Below are positions 1 to 11,300 of a stretch of DNA of 64,000 nucleotides, in pieces (position 1 is the stretch's first letter; every line of letters starts with the position of its first letter). Both the position numbers and the translations under genes were made by a program. The notes beneath the pieces were generated by a model. The model did no database searches. It was not told where the DNA came from and saw nothing but the letters and a program-made list of their open reading frames with translations. Location of the stretch: the NCBI RefSeq assembly GCF_963662255.1, contig NC_085067.1:3872428-3936427 (forward strand). Reading direction: 5' to 3'. Origin of the DNA: Cinclus cinclus. Lineage: Eukaryota; Chordata; Aves; Passeriformes; Cinclidae.

Positions 1-728
1 AGGGATGATGAGACAGCAGTTTCCAAACCTGCTCTTAGCAGTCAGAAGTGTGATAGGTTTGGCCACCTGGGAACAACTTCAGACAGGGACCTTCAGACTC
101 CTTTATATTCACAGGACCTTAATACCTTTATAATCTGAGCTATATTTTTAATTCATTATTCTATGGCCCAGGCTGCAGTAGCGAGTTTCATCCCATTGCA
201 ATAATTTATTTCCCATACTGGTTGTTAATTTAGTATGTCCTGAGGTTTGTACCTTTGACAAACTTCAGCTCTGCAACAGCCAGGATACAGCTGAGGGGCT
301 GATTAACTCATTTATACTCCCAAGGGCATCCTGCTCCAACTGAAACACAGAGTATCAAACAGTGAGCACGGTGGTACTGCAGCAGTGATTGGCAGCAGGA
401 AGGTGATGGGATAGGAATGACTTTTTGCTGGGTGTCACATGTCAGTCGTGGCTTCAAACATGTTCTTGTCACAGGTTAGGCCTTGGTGTTGTGGCAGTCA
501 GCTGTAAAAGCCTGACTTTTATTTTAAATTACTGTGGAGTGAGCTGTGAGATGAAGACAGCTTCTTGTCTCAAAAACTAACATTCCGCCTGAAAACAGCT
601 GTTAAATTGAAACCTGAAAGTCTCATCCCTCCTCCAAGATTGAGGCCTGGAGAAGTGAGCAGGGCAGAGTTTTGTGGGAAGAGTATGGCTTAGGATGCTT
701 AAATGTCCTTGTCCTCCTTTTTCTGCAG
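1..728. other. Upstream intron or flank of TMIGD1, no exon recognised
   Basis: No signal-peptide exon could be found here. No ATG is followed by a hydrophobic stretch and a donor in the phase needed by the exon starting at 729 (one base of the split codon must come from upstream). The first TMIGD1 exon or exons therefore probably lie left of the window. Nothing else is recognised in this stretch. Confidence 0.5.
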
Positions 729-1007
729 GTTTGGAACTGTCTGTAAATAACCACGCTGCTGACTTCACCCTGTCTGCAGAGCTTGGCCCTGCCATCTCTC
801 TCTCATGCCTCGTACACAACAGCAGCCAGGCTGAGGAGCTGCTCTGGTACCGTGGAGATGGACAAGTGCGTCTGAAAGATGGGAATAAAGTGAACATCAG
901 CAATATCTGCATATCCCCAGTCAACGAGTCTGACAATGGAGTCACCTTCACGTGCAAGCTGGCACGGGACAAGTCTGTGCAGGTGTCTGTGATACTGGAT
1001 GTCCAGT
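729..1007 (+). CDS. TMIGD1: TMIGD1 exon: first Ig domain
   Basis: The acceptor ttctgcag lies at 721-728 and the donor gtaagt at 1008. The exon is 279 bp, phase 1 to phase 1. It encodes one Ig fold with the canonical Cys pair, the core Trp and several N-glycosylation sequons. Confidence 0.85.
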
Positions 1008-3271
1008 GTAAGTTGCTGTGATGAATTCCTGTGTGGAATGGCTGGGGTTGGGATGGACCTGTGGGCTGAGCAGCTCTGTATGGGTGGTGTTTTGCACCCT
1101 TGTACGTTGTCTTCACCAAGAAAAAATGCATTTAGGAGGAGATAACTCACGTGATAAGACACTCCCTTTCCACAGTGGTGGTTATGGCCTGATTTAAAGC
1201 CTCTTTTATAGAGTGGGTGGGCCCTTAAGAAAGATATTCTGGGTATGTCCCTGCCTCCACCTAGATTATTTCCCAAGGATACAAGTCAGGGCAGAGGAAA
1301 TACTGGACTGACAGTCTCTGCCACTGACTGCCCTCCTCATTCCCAGGGATCAGCAAAGGCTGCACTACTGTGATGTGTTAGACCACCTGCATAAGGAGCG
1401 TGAGGGATGTGTGAAGGGAAATTATTTTGTGTTAAATGTGGGCATTCTACAAGGTTGGAGCAAAGTGGGGTCAGTCTTCCAAGTAACAAGTGATGAAACA
1501 GCCTCAAGTTGTGCCAGAGGAGGCTTAGATTGGGTATTAAGGAAAATTCCTTTACTGAAAGGGTCATCAAATCCTGGCACAGGCTGCTCAGGGCAGCAGT
1601 GGAGCCACCGTCCCTGGAGGGATTTAAAAGATGTGTAGATGTGGCACGTGGGGACATGGTTTTGTGATGGCCCTGGCAGTGCTGGGTTTATGGCTGGACT
1701 CAATTTGACAAGGTTTTTCCAACCGAAATGGTTCTGTGATTCTATGAACAGCATTATTAATGACGTGTTGAACCTGTGAACAGTTCCTCCCAAACTGAGT
1801 GGAGAGGAGACCCTCCATGTGGAAGAAGAAAAAGATGTTACTCTGACCTGCAACTCCAAATCCAACCCTCAAGCCCAAAGCACCTGGTTGAAGGACAACC
1901 ACAACTTGACCCTGCAGCAAAGTCGTCACGAGGTGTACCAGACCAGTGAGATCTTCCGGCTCTCCATCAAAAAAGTGCAGAAGTCTGACAATGGGACCTA
2001 CACCTGTGTGGTGGAATCACCCCTGGGTTATGGGACAAGGGATTTCCACCTCATAGTTGAAGGTAACAAGGCTGCTGTGGAATAATAAGCTTTACAAATA
2101 ACTCTGTTCTCTTTTACAATGACAACAATCCATTTATATTACGAAGTGTGAGTGGGGTGTGGTAAACTCCCTGCATGGATTTCTGAGGGAACAGCAACAG
2201 CAAGGAGTTCTCTCTGCACTTTTGCCTGGGACCACAGCACCAGGAAGGGCCTCTCCTGCTCTCCCTGTTGTTCAAAAGCATTTGGCAAGTGTAACCCGGG
2301 GCAGGCTCATCCCACTGCTGCTCTTCCCATGCTGACAGGGCACACTCAAGTGTGGTTTAAAGTACCTCAGGTCTTACCTGAAGTGTTTTACTGTGACCAC
2401 AGGATTCTGTCATGCCCAAAGAGCTGCTTAAGGCAAGAGGAGTTGTGCTCCAGAAGTGACTGCAAGGGCTGGGTGCTCAGGGCTCAGGCAGGTGACACTA
2501 AATCACCTCTGTCCAGACCCCTTTCACTTCTGCCCTCCTGGGACAGTGAGGGAAGCAATGTTACCTGTGTCAGTGGTACCTCTGGACAGCCTTATCTCTG
2601 AGCATAACAGTGCCTGGGGGATCTTCTTCAGGATCTGATGTTTCAATTCTTCTTCAGTTCACTAAAATACAGGCTCAGCTCTCTTCTCTCTGGAGGACTA
2701 ACACACAGTCAGTCTGCAGACAGCAGAGAGAACACCAGTTAACTCAGCAGTGACAGCTGTGGGAAAAGAAATGTCTTTCCACAGTCCTGTGAGATGTTCT
2801 GGGTTATGTGACAGCACTAATTTCTCACATATCCAACCTCTTCTTTCCTGACAGATAAAAAACCTGTTTTTCCCACGGAGGCTGTTATTGCTGCTGCAGT
2901 GGTGATTTCACTCACAATACTTTTTGGAATTGTGGCTCGAAAAGATACAATTTTTAAGGTATGGAAAGCTGTAGTTACCATAAGAAAAAATAGAATTGTT
3001 TGCTGCAGTGCCCTGTTTTGGTTTTTTTTTTTCTGCTTTTCTATTCTATTTCATAACATTGCTTTTCACTGTTAGAAAACCGCGAAAAACTACCTCCTGC
3101 TTCAGAATTACCAGTAGATAAATCAAGTATTAGATATTTTCATGTGGAAGGTATTACATACTTGCAATATTTGTAACAATATCCCCATGGCCAGGAAACA
3201 TGGAAGATAATGGAACTGTTCTTTTCTTTTCTTTGCAGTGCTTCAAGAAACCAAGAGAAATCGCTCTGTAA
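729..3271 (+). CDS. TMIGD1: TMIGD1, transmembrane and immunoglobulin domain-containing protein 1 (5'-partial, tail frameshifted)
   Basis: TMIGD1 is a single-pass Ig-superfamily adhesion protein of epithelial cells. Exons read here are 729-1007 (Ig1), 1784-2062 (Ig2), 2855-2959 (stalk and transmembrane helix) and 3239-3271 (expected cytoplasmic tail). The Ig exons are flanked by phase-1 introns, as usual for this superfamily. Ig1 has the Cys, Trp and Cys core (LSCLV, LLWYR, FTCKL) and NSS/NIS/NES sequons. Ig2 has VTLTC, TWLKD and a DNGTYTC motif, and resembles the mammalian TMIGD1 second domain closely. The transmembrane segment is AVIAAAVVISLTILFGIVA. A run of five A at 2940-2944 shifts the frame just after the helix, giving a stop (TAA) at 2956-2958. 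With four A the frame would continue through the donor into the 3239 exon, which ends in REIAL and a stop as mammalian tails do. The next gene is BLMH in the same orientation, as in human. Identity is secure; the tail defect may be real or a sequencing error. Confidence 0.85.
1385..1749 (+). mobile_element. CR1 LINE 3'-end fragment
   Basis: The text follows the 3' end of avian CR1 elements: a segment around ccaagtaacaagtgat, then cctcaagttgtgccag, a block with aggctgctcagggcagcagtgg, then ccctggagggatttaaaag, and the terminal ttttccaacc...ggttctgtgattctatga. It is in + orientation and truncated at its 5' end, as most CR1 copies are. Its 3' end lies only about 35 bp before TMIGD1 exon 1784-2062. 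The left boundary is approximate. Confidence 0.85.
1784..2062 (+). CDS. TMIGD1: TMIGD1 exon: second Ig domain
   Basis: The acceptor is gtgaacag at 1776-1783 and the donor gtaaca at 2063. The exon is 279 bp, phase 1 to phase 1, the same length as the first Ig exon. The protein has the typical C2-type pattern with PPKLSG at the start, a NPQAQ motif and DFHLIV at the end, all shared with mammalian TMIGD1. Confidence 0.87.
2063..2854 (+). other. TMIGD1 intron
   Basis: This intron lies between the second Ig exon and the transmembrane exon. No repeat family, RNA gene or supported exon was recognised in it. Confidence 0.5.
2855..2959 (+). CDS. TMIGD1: TMIGD1 exon: transmembrane segment, with frameshift
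   Basis: The acceptor is ttcctgacag (to 2854) and the donor gtatgg at 2960. The incoming phase 1 gives a short stalk (KKPVFPTE), a hydrophobic helix and GIVAR. After the A5 run at 2940-2944 the frame reads KRYNF and a stop. In the alternative frame the last residues before the donor would be KDTIFK, which joins in phase 0 to the next exon. Confidence 0.75.
3239..3271 (+). CDS. TMIGD1: TMIGD1 terminal coding exon (cytoplasmic tail), out of frame with the preceding exon
   Basis: The acceptor tctttgcag ends at 3238. Read in phase 0 it gives CFKKPREIAL and TAA (3269-3271), comparable in length and ending to mammalian TMIGD1 tails, which end in an -AL residue pair. The bases gtaagt at the stop mimic a donor, so the exon end is not certain. 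With the genomic frame as given, this exon is not translated. Confidence 0.55.
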   Translation, partial: CFKKPREIAL

Positions 3272-4860
3272 GTATTTGACTGCTTACTCACACCCATTCC
3301 AAATGAATTCCTTCTTTAAAATTGACAGAACCTGAAAAAATTCACTCAGCATAATAAACCCATCCAGCTCTTGCTCTGGTTGGTGAACATCAGCCCACAC
3401 CTCCTGCCCCATCAGAGAGGGGTCTCTGGGAATATGACAGGACACACACAAATCCTGTCCTTCCCTGGCCATCCCAGTGCTCTGGCTACCCCTGTGTGTA
3501 ACCACTGGAAGGGAAAAAAACCCTAATGTCATACCCACAGCCTGCTGACAGCTTTCTGGAGCTGAACACAGCCCAGATGAATTCAACTTACTTGTGTTTT
3601 TCTTTTTTTTTCCTAGGAGTTGATTTTTCGCTTCTTCCGTTCATTTTGCTGCAGGTAAAGAACACCCAGAAAACATCATTTCTTGTGGTCAGCCAAAGCC
3701 ATTGTGTGAGATAATGAGATAAAGCACTGAAGCAGGTTTTTTGGGATCAGGTTTATATGTTTTTTTCAAAATAGAAGTGGTTTATTGTGTCTGTTGATTC
3801 TAACCTGCTGCTTAGAGGGTCAGAATTGTTAGAACTGGTCAATGGGAAATCTTTCCTTGGAGCAGCATTGAGGCAGGTGGGCTGCATGAGATGATACCAG
3901 CTCTTGGCCTCCATGCTTATTCCAACATGCAGTGCATGTGCACTCAGGCATGTGAGTTGTGGGTCAGTCAACAGAGGAATCTTTACTGGATTGTGATGCT
4001 GATGCACACAAATAAAGTGAGGTGTTGGGCTGACAGCTGCTCTGTCCTGCTGTGCCATTCCACAGGGCATTGGGTTGGTGGCCACCCAACTCCCTGCCCC
4101 TTCCCAATGATCCTATGGGCATCTCAGCTTCTCTTGCCACGGCAAAAGCTGCCTGGCACTCCGCACTGCTGCTGCACCTTCTGTCTCCATGGCTGAGACA
4201 GACCCCAGGGCTCGGGGCAGCCCCAAGGCTCGATGACACACACAGAGTGAAGTTCCAGTGATTGCTCCAGCACCACGATGGGTGGAAAACATCTCCATCC
4301 ATCCCTTCCCCCAACAAATGTGCCATTCAAGCACTTTTCTCAAGGTCCTGGCAAGCTGTTGAGGCCTCATCATGTCTCTTGGAATAGTCCATTACTAATA
4401 CTGTCAATAAACACTGTGTGCTGTAAATCAATTTGAGACAGTGATGCACCAGCGCTCTTCTCAGAGGTGTGGCAGTTCCTCAAGAGGAAGATTCTGCATC
4501 CTGATCTGGAGCGTGATCCAGAGCCTGTCCTTGACTCACCAGTGCTCAGGGAGGTCCCTCAAGGTGCCACAGCAGTGCCACCTCATGTTCCTGGGCACTC
4601 AGCCTCAACACCACCAGCTGTGGAGAGCTGTCCCAAACCCTCCTGTTCATCTGCCACAGCGCAGGGAGTGACACTGTGCGGACAGAGCTGGGGAGAGAGG
4701 TGTCACCCAGGCGTGACACCAGTCTCGCAGAGCCGAGGCTGTGCCACACACGGCCCCTGCCACTGAGAGCTTGGGCCACAAACGGCTCCCAGCACTGACA
4801 CTGCTCGGGGCGGGGAGGCCGCGCACTCCAGGCAGAGTTGAATGTTGTGCAGCCGGGGTT
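3272..4860 (+). other. TMIGD1 3'UTR and TMIGD1-BLMH spacer
   Basis: Candidate poly(A) signals (AATAAA) on the + strand lie at 3353-3358, 4011-4016 and 4406-4411. I cannot tell which is used. No other gene is supported. The long open frames here have no recognisable protein and no codon-like structure. Confidence 0.45.
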
Positions 4861-5160
4861 GTGTGGGTGAGGGGTCGCTGTGAGGGGCTGGCAAGAGGGG
4901 CCGGCGTGAGGGGTCCCTGTGAGGGGCCGGTGAGAGCAATCTGTGTGAGGGGTCCCTGTGAGGGGGTCCTTGTGAGGGGCTCTGTGTGAGGGGGTCCGTG
5001 TGAGGGGCTCTGTGTGAGCTGGTCCTTGTGAGGGGCTCTGTGTGAGGGGGTCCGTGTGAGGGGCTCTGTGTGAGCTGGTCCTTGTGAGGGGCTCTGTGTG
5101 AGAGGGTCCCTGTGAGGGATCGCCGAGAAAGGTCCGTTTGAGGGGTCGTTGTCAGGGATC
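4861..5160. repeat. GC-rich minisatellite with 56-bp higher-order period
   Basis: A 14-bp unit of the type tgtgaggggctctg / tgtgagggggtccg is repeated about 20 times with drift. The core is organised as a 56-bp block: ccttgtgaggggctctgtg starts at 4968, 5024 and 5080. It lies immediately upstream of the BLMH promoter. The long open frames on the reverse strand (proline/serine/threonine repeats) are a by-product of this periodicity. Confidence 0.88.
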
Positions 5161-5368
5161 GCTGCGAGGGGCCGCCCCACCGGCTCCCCCGCACCAAACA
5201 TGTCCCTCGCCTCTCGCCGTCCGCCCTCCCGCCGCCGCTCTCCCCCCCTCGCCCCCCGGCCGCGGCCCCGGGCCCCTCTTCCGGCTTCCGGTGCCGGCGC
5301 TATAAGAGCCGCTTCCGCCTCGGGCCCGCGCCGGGATCGTGCTGCCGGTGCCGCCATGAACGCCCGCG
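5160..5368 (+). promoter_or_regulatory. BLMH: BLMH CpG-rich promoter with tandem ETS motifs and TATA-like box
   Basis: The GC content and CpG density rise sharply here. Tandem ETS-type sites (cttccggcttccgg) lie at about 5279-5290. A TATA-like box, tataaga, lies at 5301-5307, about 50 bp before the ATG, so the 5'UTR would be short. The start codon at 5356 has a good Kozak context (gccgccATGa). Confidence 0.6.
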
Positions 5369-8300
5369 GTGAGGGGGGGGCCGGGGGTCCGTCGGTGAGG
5401 GGCGGGCACGGGCGGATGGGGTACAGCGGCACCTCAGCAAGGGGAGGGGGGAATGGGGGGGGGGGGGGCGGCTCTCGGTGCCTTAGCAGTGTGTCAGAGG
5501 AGGGAAATTACCGGGGTAGGGAGGGTTTTACCGGCCCTTACCGGGGGTGTGATAGTCCGGGAGGGTGGGAGACTCGTGGTTACCTCAGCAATAGGTCGGG
5601 CGGGGGGGGGGGGGGTGGAATTAACGGCATCTTACCGGGGCTATGGGCAGGGATAACGTGCCCGCTGTCGTGAGGGACGGGAGCCTCCCCGTTATCTCAG
5701 GGTGGGTGGAAGGGAGATGTGTGTGTGTGTGTGTGAGTGTTACCGGGGTGCGGGGCCGGCCCTGACCCTGCCCGGTGTCCCGCAGGGTTGAGCACGGAGA
5801 AGGCCGTCGCCTTCACTCGGCGGCTGCGGGCCGAGCCGCAGTTCCTGCTGGCCCAGAACGTGGCGACATGCAACGACCCGCTGGAGGTGTGCCTGCAGCG
5901 GCAGGTGGTGCAGGACACGGTGCAGGTGTTCCAGCACGCCGTGCCCGCCGAGGGCAAGCCTGTCACCAACCAGAAGAACTCGGGTAAGAGCGGTCGGGGC
6001 TGGGGGCGGCGTTTGGAGGCTGACCGCTAAACACCGGTGGTGCTCCTGGGGGCGGCCGCTGCTCCGGAGCCCTTTGTCCGGGCTTCGGAGCAAAGTCGAG
6101 TTCCTGCAGCATCCTCCTGAGTTAATAACCCACGTTAGACTTGCAGCGTTTGCCTCTTTTCCCTTCTGCGTGGTGTAATTGAGAGATGTGCTTGCAACAA
6201 AAGATTTCAGAACACCTTCAGAGCTTTTTGGTGTTGTAGAAGCCTGCCCAAAGGCTCGAGGCAGAACTGTGTCATGAATCTCGTGGTAAAAGAAATTGTT
6301 GTGCAGCTCCTGAGCACAGGAGTTCCAGTTTAATTCGTGTTCCTTTGATCTCTCAGGGAGATGCTGGATCTTTTCCTGCCTCAACGCAATGCGTCTTCCT
6401 TTCATGAAGAAATACAACATTGAAGAGTTTGAGTTCAGCCAGTCCTATCTCTTTTTCTGGGATAAGGTACAGTCATGTAGGCTGTTGTAGCATTGCTTAT
6501 GCAATCAGGTGTTAGTGTTGGGACAGAACTTCTTTTAGGCTGCATTGTTTTAGCGTGTAGGAGAAGAAACATCAAAAGTTCTTTAAAAATATATTTTCAA
6601 ATGCAGGTCAAGCAAAGTGGGACTTTCAGCTTGAGAAGAAAGTTGTCAAGATACTTTGGAAGAGTAGAAGTATTCCCCCCCCCCCACACACACACACACA
6701 AGAGTTGTATATGTTTCAGAAGTTACTTGTTGGTGGTCCAGGAGAAACATGACTGTGGCTCTGAGGTTTCAGTTGTGCTTGTGACCTGATGGGTGAGCTG
6801 TGTGCCTGCTGTGAGAACCCCCTAAGGGAAATAAAGCAAATCTAATACTAGTTTGGGCCAGGTTTCATTGCATAACTTCTCCTTCCCATTTCTTGTTCCC
6901 CTACCCTCAAGCTCTGCGTGAAGTCACTCCTAAATATTTGGCCTAACAAAGAATTTTATAGGGTAGCCCTGGGAATGCTACAGGGGAAAATGAGGACTTC
7001 ATTGGATGAGCAGAAAGTTGCTTCATCTGTTCTGTACTTGTACTGAATACTCAGCAATTAATTAATGCATAGTATGTCAGACTTAAAAGTTATTTTTTTA
7101 ATCTTTGTGTTTCAGGTTGAGCGTTGTTACTACTTTTTAAATGCCTTTGTGGAAACAGCTCAGAAAAAGGAGCCAGTGGAAGGAAGACTGGTGCAATTCC
7201 TGCTCTCCAACCCCACAAATGATGGTGGACAGTGGGATATGCTGGTTAACATTATTGGTGAGAGAACTGGTCACAAGGAGCCCTTTCTGAAACTGCAGCC
7301 TGCTTTGAGAAATGGGGACTGGAATAGAATAAGAAATTGAGCTTGGGACTTGGGAATTGGCTAAGGCACATTATGCCATTAACCACTGTATTTTTTTAAT
7401 CAAAGACTTTTTTGGGGCCAGATTATAAATATTGAGCTTAAATCTTGTCTTGGATCATTTTGCATAGTCCTGTTGAGGATAAAAGCTCAGAAGGTCAACA
7501 AACAACTAGATAGCCTTGACTTCCCATTTAATAAAAAGGTTCAATCCCCTTTTCCTCCAGTCATCAACTCAACCTCCTTTATTTATAGCCATGTACATAG
7601 TCTTTAGGGCACATGGTAAGGAAAAAGCCACTGCTGGACTGGGGTGTGTCTACAAAGCAGGAGCAAAACTACTTGGAATTGTAGCCTGAAATTGGTGTAA
7701 AGATCAGTGAGAAGGAATTGATGTGGAATGTAGCAGTGCTGGTCTTACAAACTCCTGCAGGAAGGGGATCCTACGCTGCTGGAGATACTTAATTACAGCA
7801 TCTCTCATTTGTGTTGTGAAACAGTGTGACACCTCTGTAAATCAACAAGCCAATAATACAAATTTAGAATCACAAAAGGAATTTGTTTCTTTGAAGCCTG
7901 GAGGTTCCTTTTTTCCTCATCCCATTGCTATAAATACTTAATCAGGGCAGAGATTTTGGCTGTTGCTGTTACATCCAGAGTCTTGCATGGTGAGATCTGT
8001 GAGTGGTACTGTAACATAGGAAGCAACTAAGCTGCTGCTGGTGTTTTATAAATGTTGAGGAGGAAAGGAGACTGGAAAGTCAATTTTAACCTTAGATAAT
8101 TTACGTGGAGTGATTGATAGGAGGCCCAGTTCTTTAGAAGGTATTTCGGGAGATTAATTTTAAAGTGATCAAGGTTGTTTTGTTTTTTTTTTTTCCTGGA
8201 GAATAAGACTTCCTGAAGTACTAATTAATTCAAAACTTTTAAGTGTTGAGTTAAATAATACTGAGTAGTTCAGAGATTCCATATTCTGGGATCCCTGTGG

Positions 8301-11300
8301 AATGCAGATCAGAGGTCAGGATTCAGTCACAAATTAAAATGTAAACTTTGGGTACTTGTAACCTTTAAATAAGAGCCTTTCCCTTGTAATCTCTGCACAA
8401 ACACAAACTCCCTTTATCGTTCATACGGGTGTGAGCAGTAGGAGCCTCTATTATGTGAAAAAAGCCAATTATTAACCTGTAGTTTTATCTCTTTTAGAGA
8501 AGTATGGTGTTGTCCCCAAGAAATACTTCCCAGAGTCTCATACCACAGAGGCTACCAGAAGGATGAATGAGATCTTGAATCATAAGGTAAAATTGATTTA
8601 AATGATAAAACTTCATCTTGAAACATAAAGCAGGAAGGTGAGATCTTGGAAGGTGTCCATTGTCAGGCTTCAGTAGCTTGAAAGTACCTTTTGTGGTTTT
8701 AGTAGCAGTTATTGCTAATGCTCAAATTTCCAAAGATTTCTTGACATGTGGCTGCTTGAATCTGTTTCTGCAAAACCAGCACGGGGTGTCTGTCTCTTTC
8801 CCACCCTTTCAGTATCTCATCTCCCTGTGTGCCAAGGTTTCTAGAGATGACTGCCAAATGTGGTGAAAAATGTATTCTAAAAACACTGCATGTTAAAAAT
8901 CAGCTTTCAATATAGAAGTGCACAGCTTTGTCTGAAGGAAGGTGTTAACTCACACCCTGAACTGCAGAAACGAATTAGCCTGGGAAGATGCTGGTGGAGG
9001 TAGCTAGATGAAAAAGGCAATTAAAACGTTTTTAACAGTTTGCTACGTTTTTTCCAGTTCATATGCTGCACGCCCAGGGAAAACTGCCTGCTGAAATCCA
9101 CATAAAAAATGCAAAACGCGTGGTGGAATGAGTTTGGGCATCTTTAATGTTGTTAATGCTGTTCTAATGCTGAGCATGGCAAAGCAGCTGGTCCTGAGGG
9201 AACCCCATCACTGTTCCTGACCTTATGGATGGTGACACTAATGGGAAGCTTGTGCTGCTCTGGCTGCAGCTGTGCAGGCAGTGGGGAAATGCTTCTTTCT
9301 TTTCTTCAGCCAAGAGATCAATTATGCATTAGAATTGCAAAATAAATGTGACAGTATGAAGGAAGTGTGTTCTGTGAGTCACAGAGGTGCTGGTGTGTGT
9401 GGATGTTGTGCCATCACTTATGGGACTGAGAGAAATCAAGCTTTGAGAGCTTTTAAAGGCTGCAAGACTCACATCAGTGGTTGGAAATGGTGACTGAATT
9501 GTGACTATTTGTTAATTTTTTGGTGATATTTTACTTTAACAGCATTCAATTATCTTATTATTTTTAATGACTCTATCTCTAATGAAGCTTCTGAAAGGTA
9601 TTTTCATTTTGAAAACATGTTATGAAGAGTAAAACAGGTGCTTGAAACAAGCAGATAGGAATTCCTGAAAGCAATCAGGTGGCACTTTTCACACCCTTCA
9701 TAACAGAGTGACTTTCTCTTTAAACAGATGAGAGAATACTGTTTGAGGCTAAGAAATATGGTGGAAAGTGGAGGAAACAAAGGAGAACTTTGTGCTGCCA
9801 TGGACATGATGATAGAAGAGGTAAATAAACTGATGTGACACAAATCTTGGAACACAGGGCTGGAATGGATGAGATTCCTTACTTTTGTGTAGCTGTTGGA
9901 TCAGCCAAAACAGGTGCCTCTTGTTGCTTAACAAAATCTCTTGGAGCTGTTCAAGTACATTTGTTTTACAGTGGCTTGTTGCTTACCTTTTTCTGAGTTT
10001 TTCTAATTCTTCCAGACAAATCTTTTGAAGCCATAGATTTCAGAATTATATTTAAGGTATCTGCACCTCGCTGTAGGAAAAGCAGCATTTAGTCTCTGGA
10101 GAGATCAAAACAGTGGCCTGTCAGGCTCTAAGAAATAACAGTAAAGGGTGAAATTTGTATTCTGATGGCTTTGAATGCAAATCTTGTAGCACGAGTGTTG
10201 TGCAAGGATTCCCCACAAGAGAGCAGAAAAGAACCACAAAAGGGAGGTGTCTGCGCAAGGCTGAGTCCGGCTGAGGGCTGATCCTGGGGTGGCAGTAGAG
10301 GAGTGAATTGCAACATGGTTTTGGCTGTGAATTGGTTCCATCACTGTCAGTGTGTCTGCAGGATCTGAACCTCCTCCTGCTCATCCAAACCCACATCATT
10401 TTTCTCATTCTGTGCTGCTCACATTTGATTCTTAAACTGCCAAAAATAACATAAACTTGAGGCTGTTTTAGTGTGACCGAGTCCATGCACTTTAAAGAAA
10501 GTATTTAATTTATTTCTCAAACATACAGTGCCAAGTAGCCAGTGGTTAAATGTACAACTCTAGATGAGTCAAGAAATCAAATGCAGAACCTACCTTGGGC
10601 TATCTCTGTAAACTTTTATGTGCATATTGATTCATGTGTTTTGGGTTTTGGAAATTCATCTTTGCTCTTCATGTAAAATTCTGTAGCTTCTTTTTATCTA
10701 GTTTTAAGGTTAGGTTAAAAGAAAACTGTTGTGTGTTCCTTGGGTTTCATCAAAACTCTTGTGAAATTCATGCCTTGAGAATGCTATGCTTTGAGCCTGC
10801 TCCAGAATGTTGCCAATCTGCACTTAGCTCAAAGGTGAATTAATGTAACTTACATGCAGTGTGTGTCCAAAAGCCCTTGGGGGATTCTGCAGCAGACATC
10901 AAAAGCTTCCTAGAGGTGTTCATTCTTAGGGCAGGGACACACAGTTCACTGCTAAATATTTCTTCATTTGTTTGGAGCCTCTTTCCCTCTGACAAGAGAT
11001 CCTGGAACTGCCATGAAGGGTTTTTAACTGATTTCAGTTTCTGTTCTGTAAAAGGTTGTGCTTAATTCTCTGGGGTTAACACAGCATTTTCTCCTGCACT
11101 AGTAAAGGTGGTTTGCATGTACTGAGATGTGTGAGTGGTATTTCCTCTGTAATTTGTGGCAAAGCAGAGCTTGGTTTTGTTCTGGGAGGTTCTATTTGCA
11201 TAGCAAATCTTGCTTTGCTCCTGCTGGGAGCAGCAGCACTTGAGCTGAAATGGGGCAATTGTTGTGGAACACTGGATTAAATATTCACTCCAGAACTGTA

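Noticed and set aside
577..1276. Minus-strand open frames of 184 and 157 aa
   Set aside because: They are antisense to the TMIGD1 first Ig exon, which has the Cys/Trp/Cys pattern and correct phase on the + strand.
4647..5432. Long open frames on the minus strand (261 and 164 aa, Pro/Ser/Thr-rich repeats)
   Set aside because: They are produced by the 14/56-bp minisatellite and GC-rich promoter of BLMH. They have no recognisable domain and lie over a tandem repeat.
5740..6420. 226-aa minus-strand open frame
   Set aside because: It is antisense to BLMH exons 2 and 3, whose + strand reading has correct splice sites and catalytic residues.
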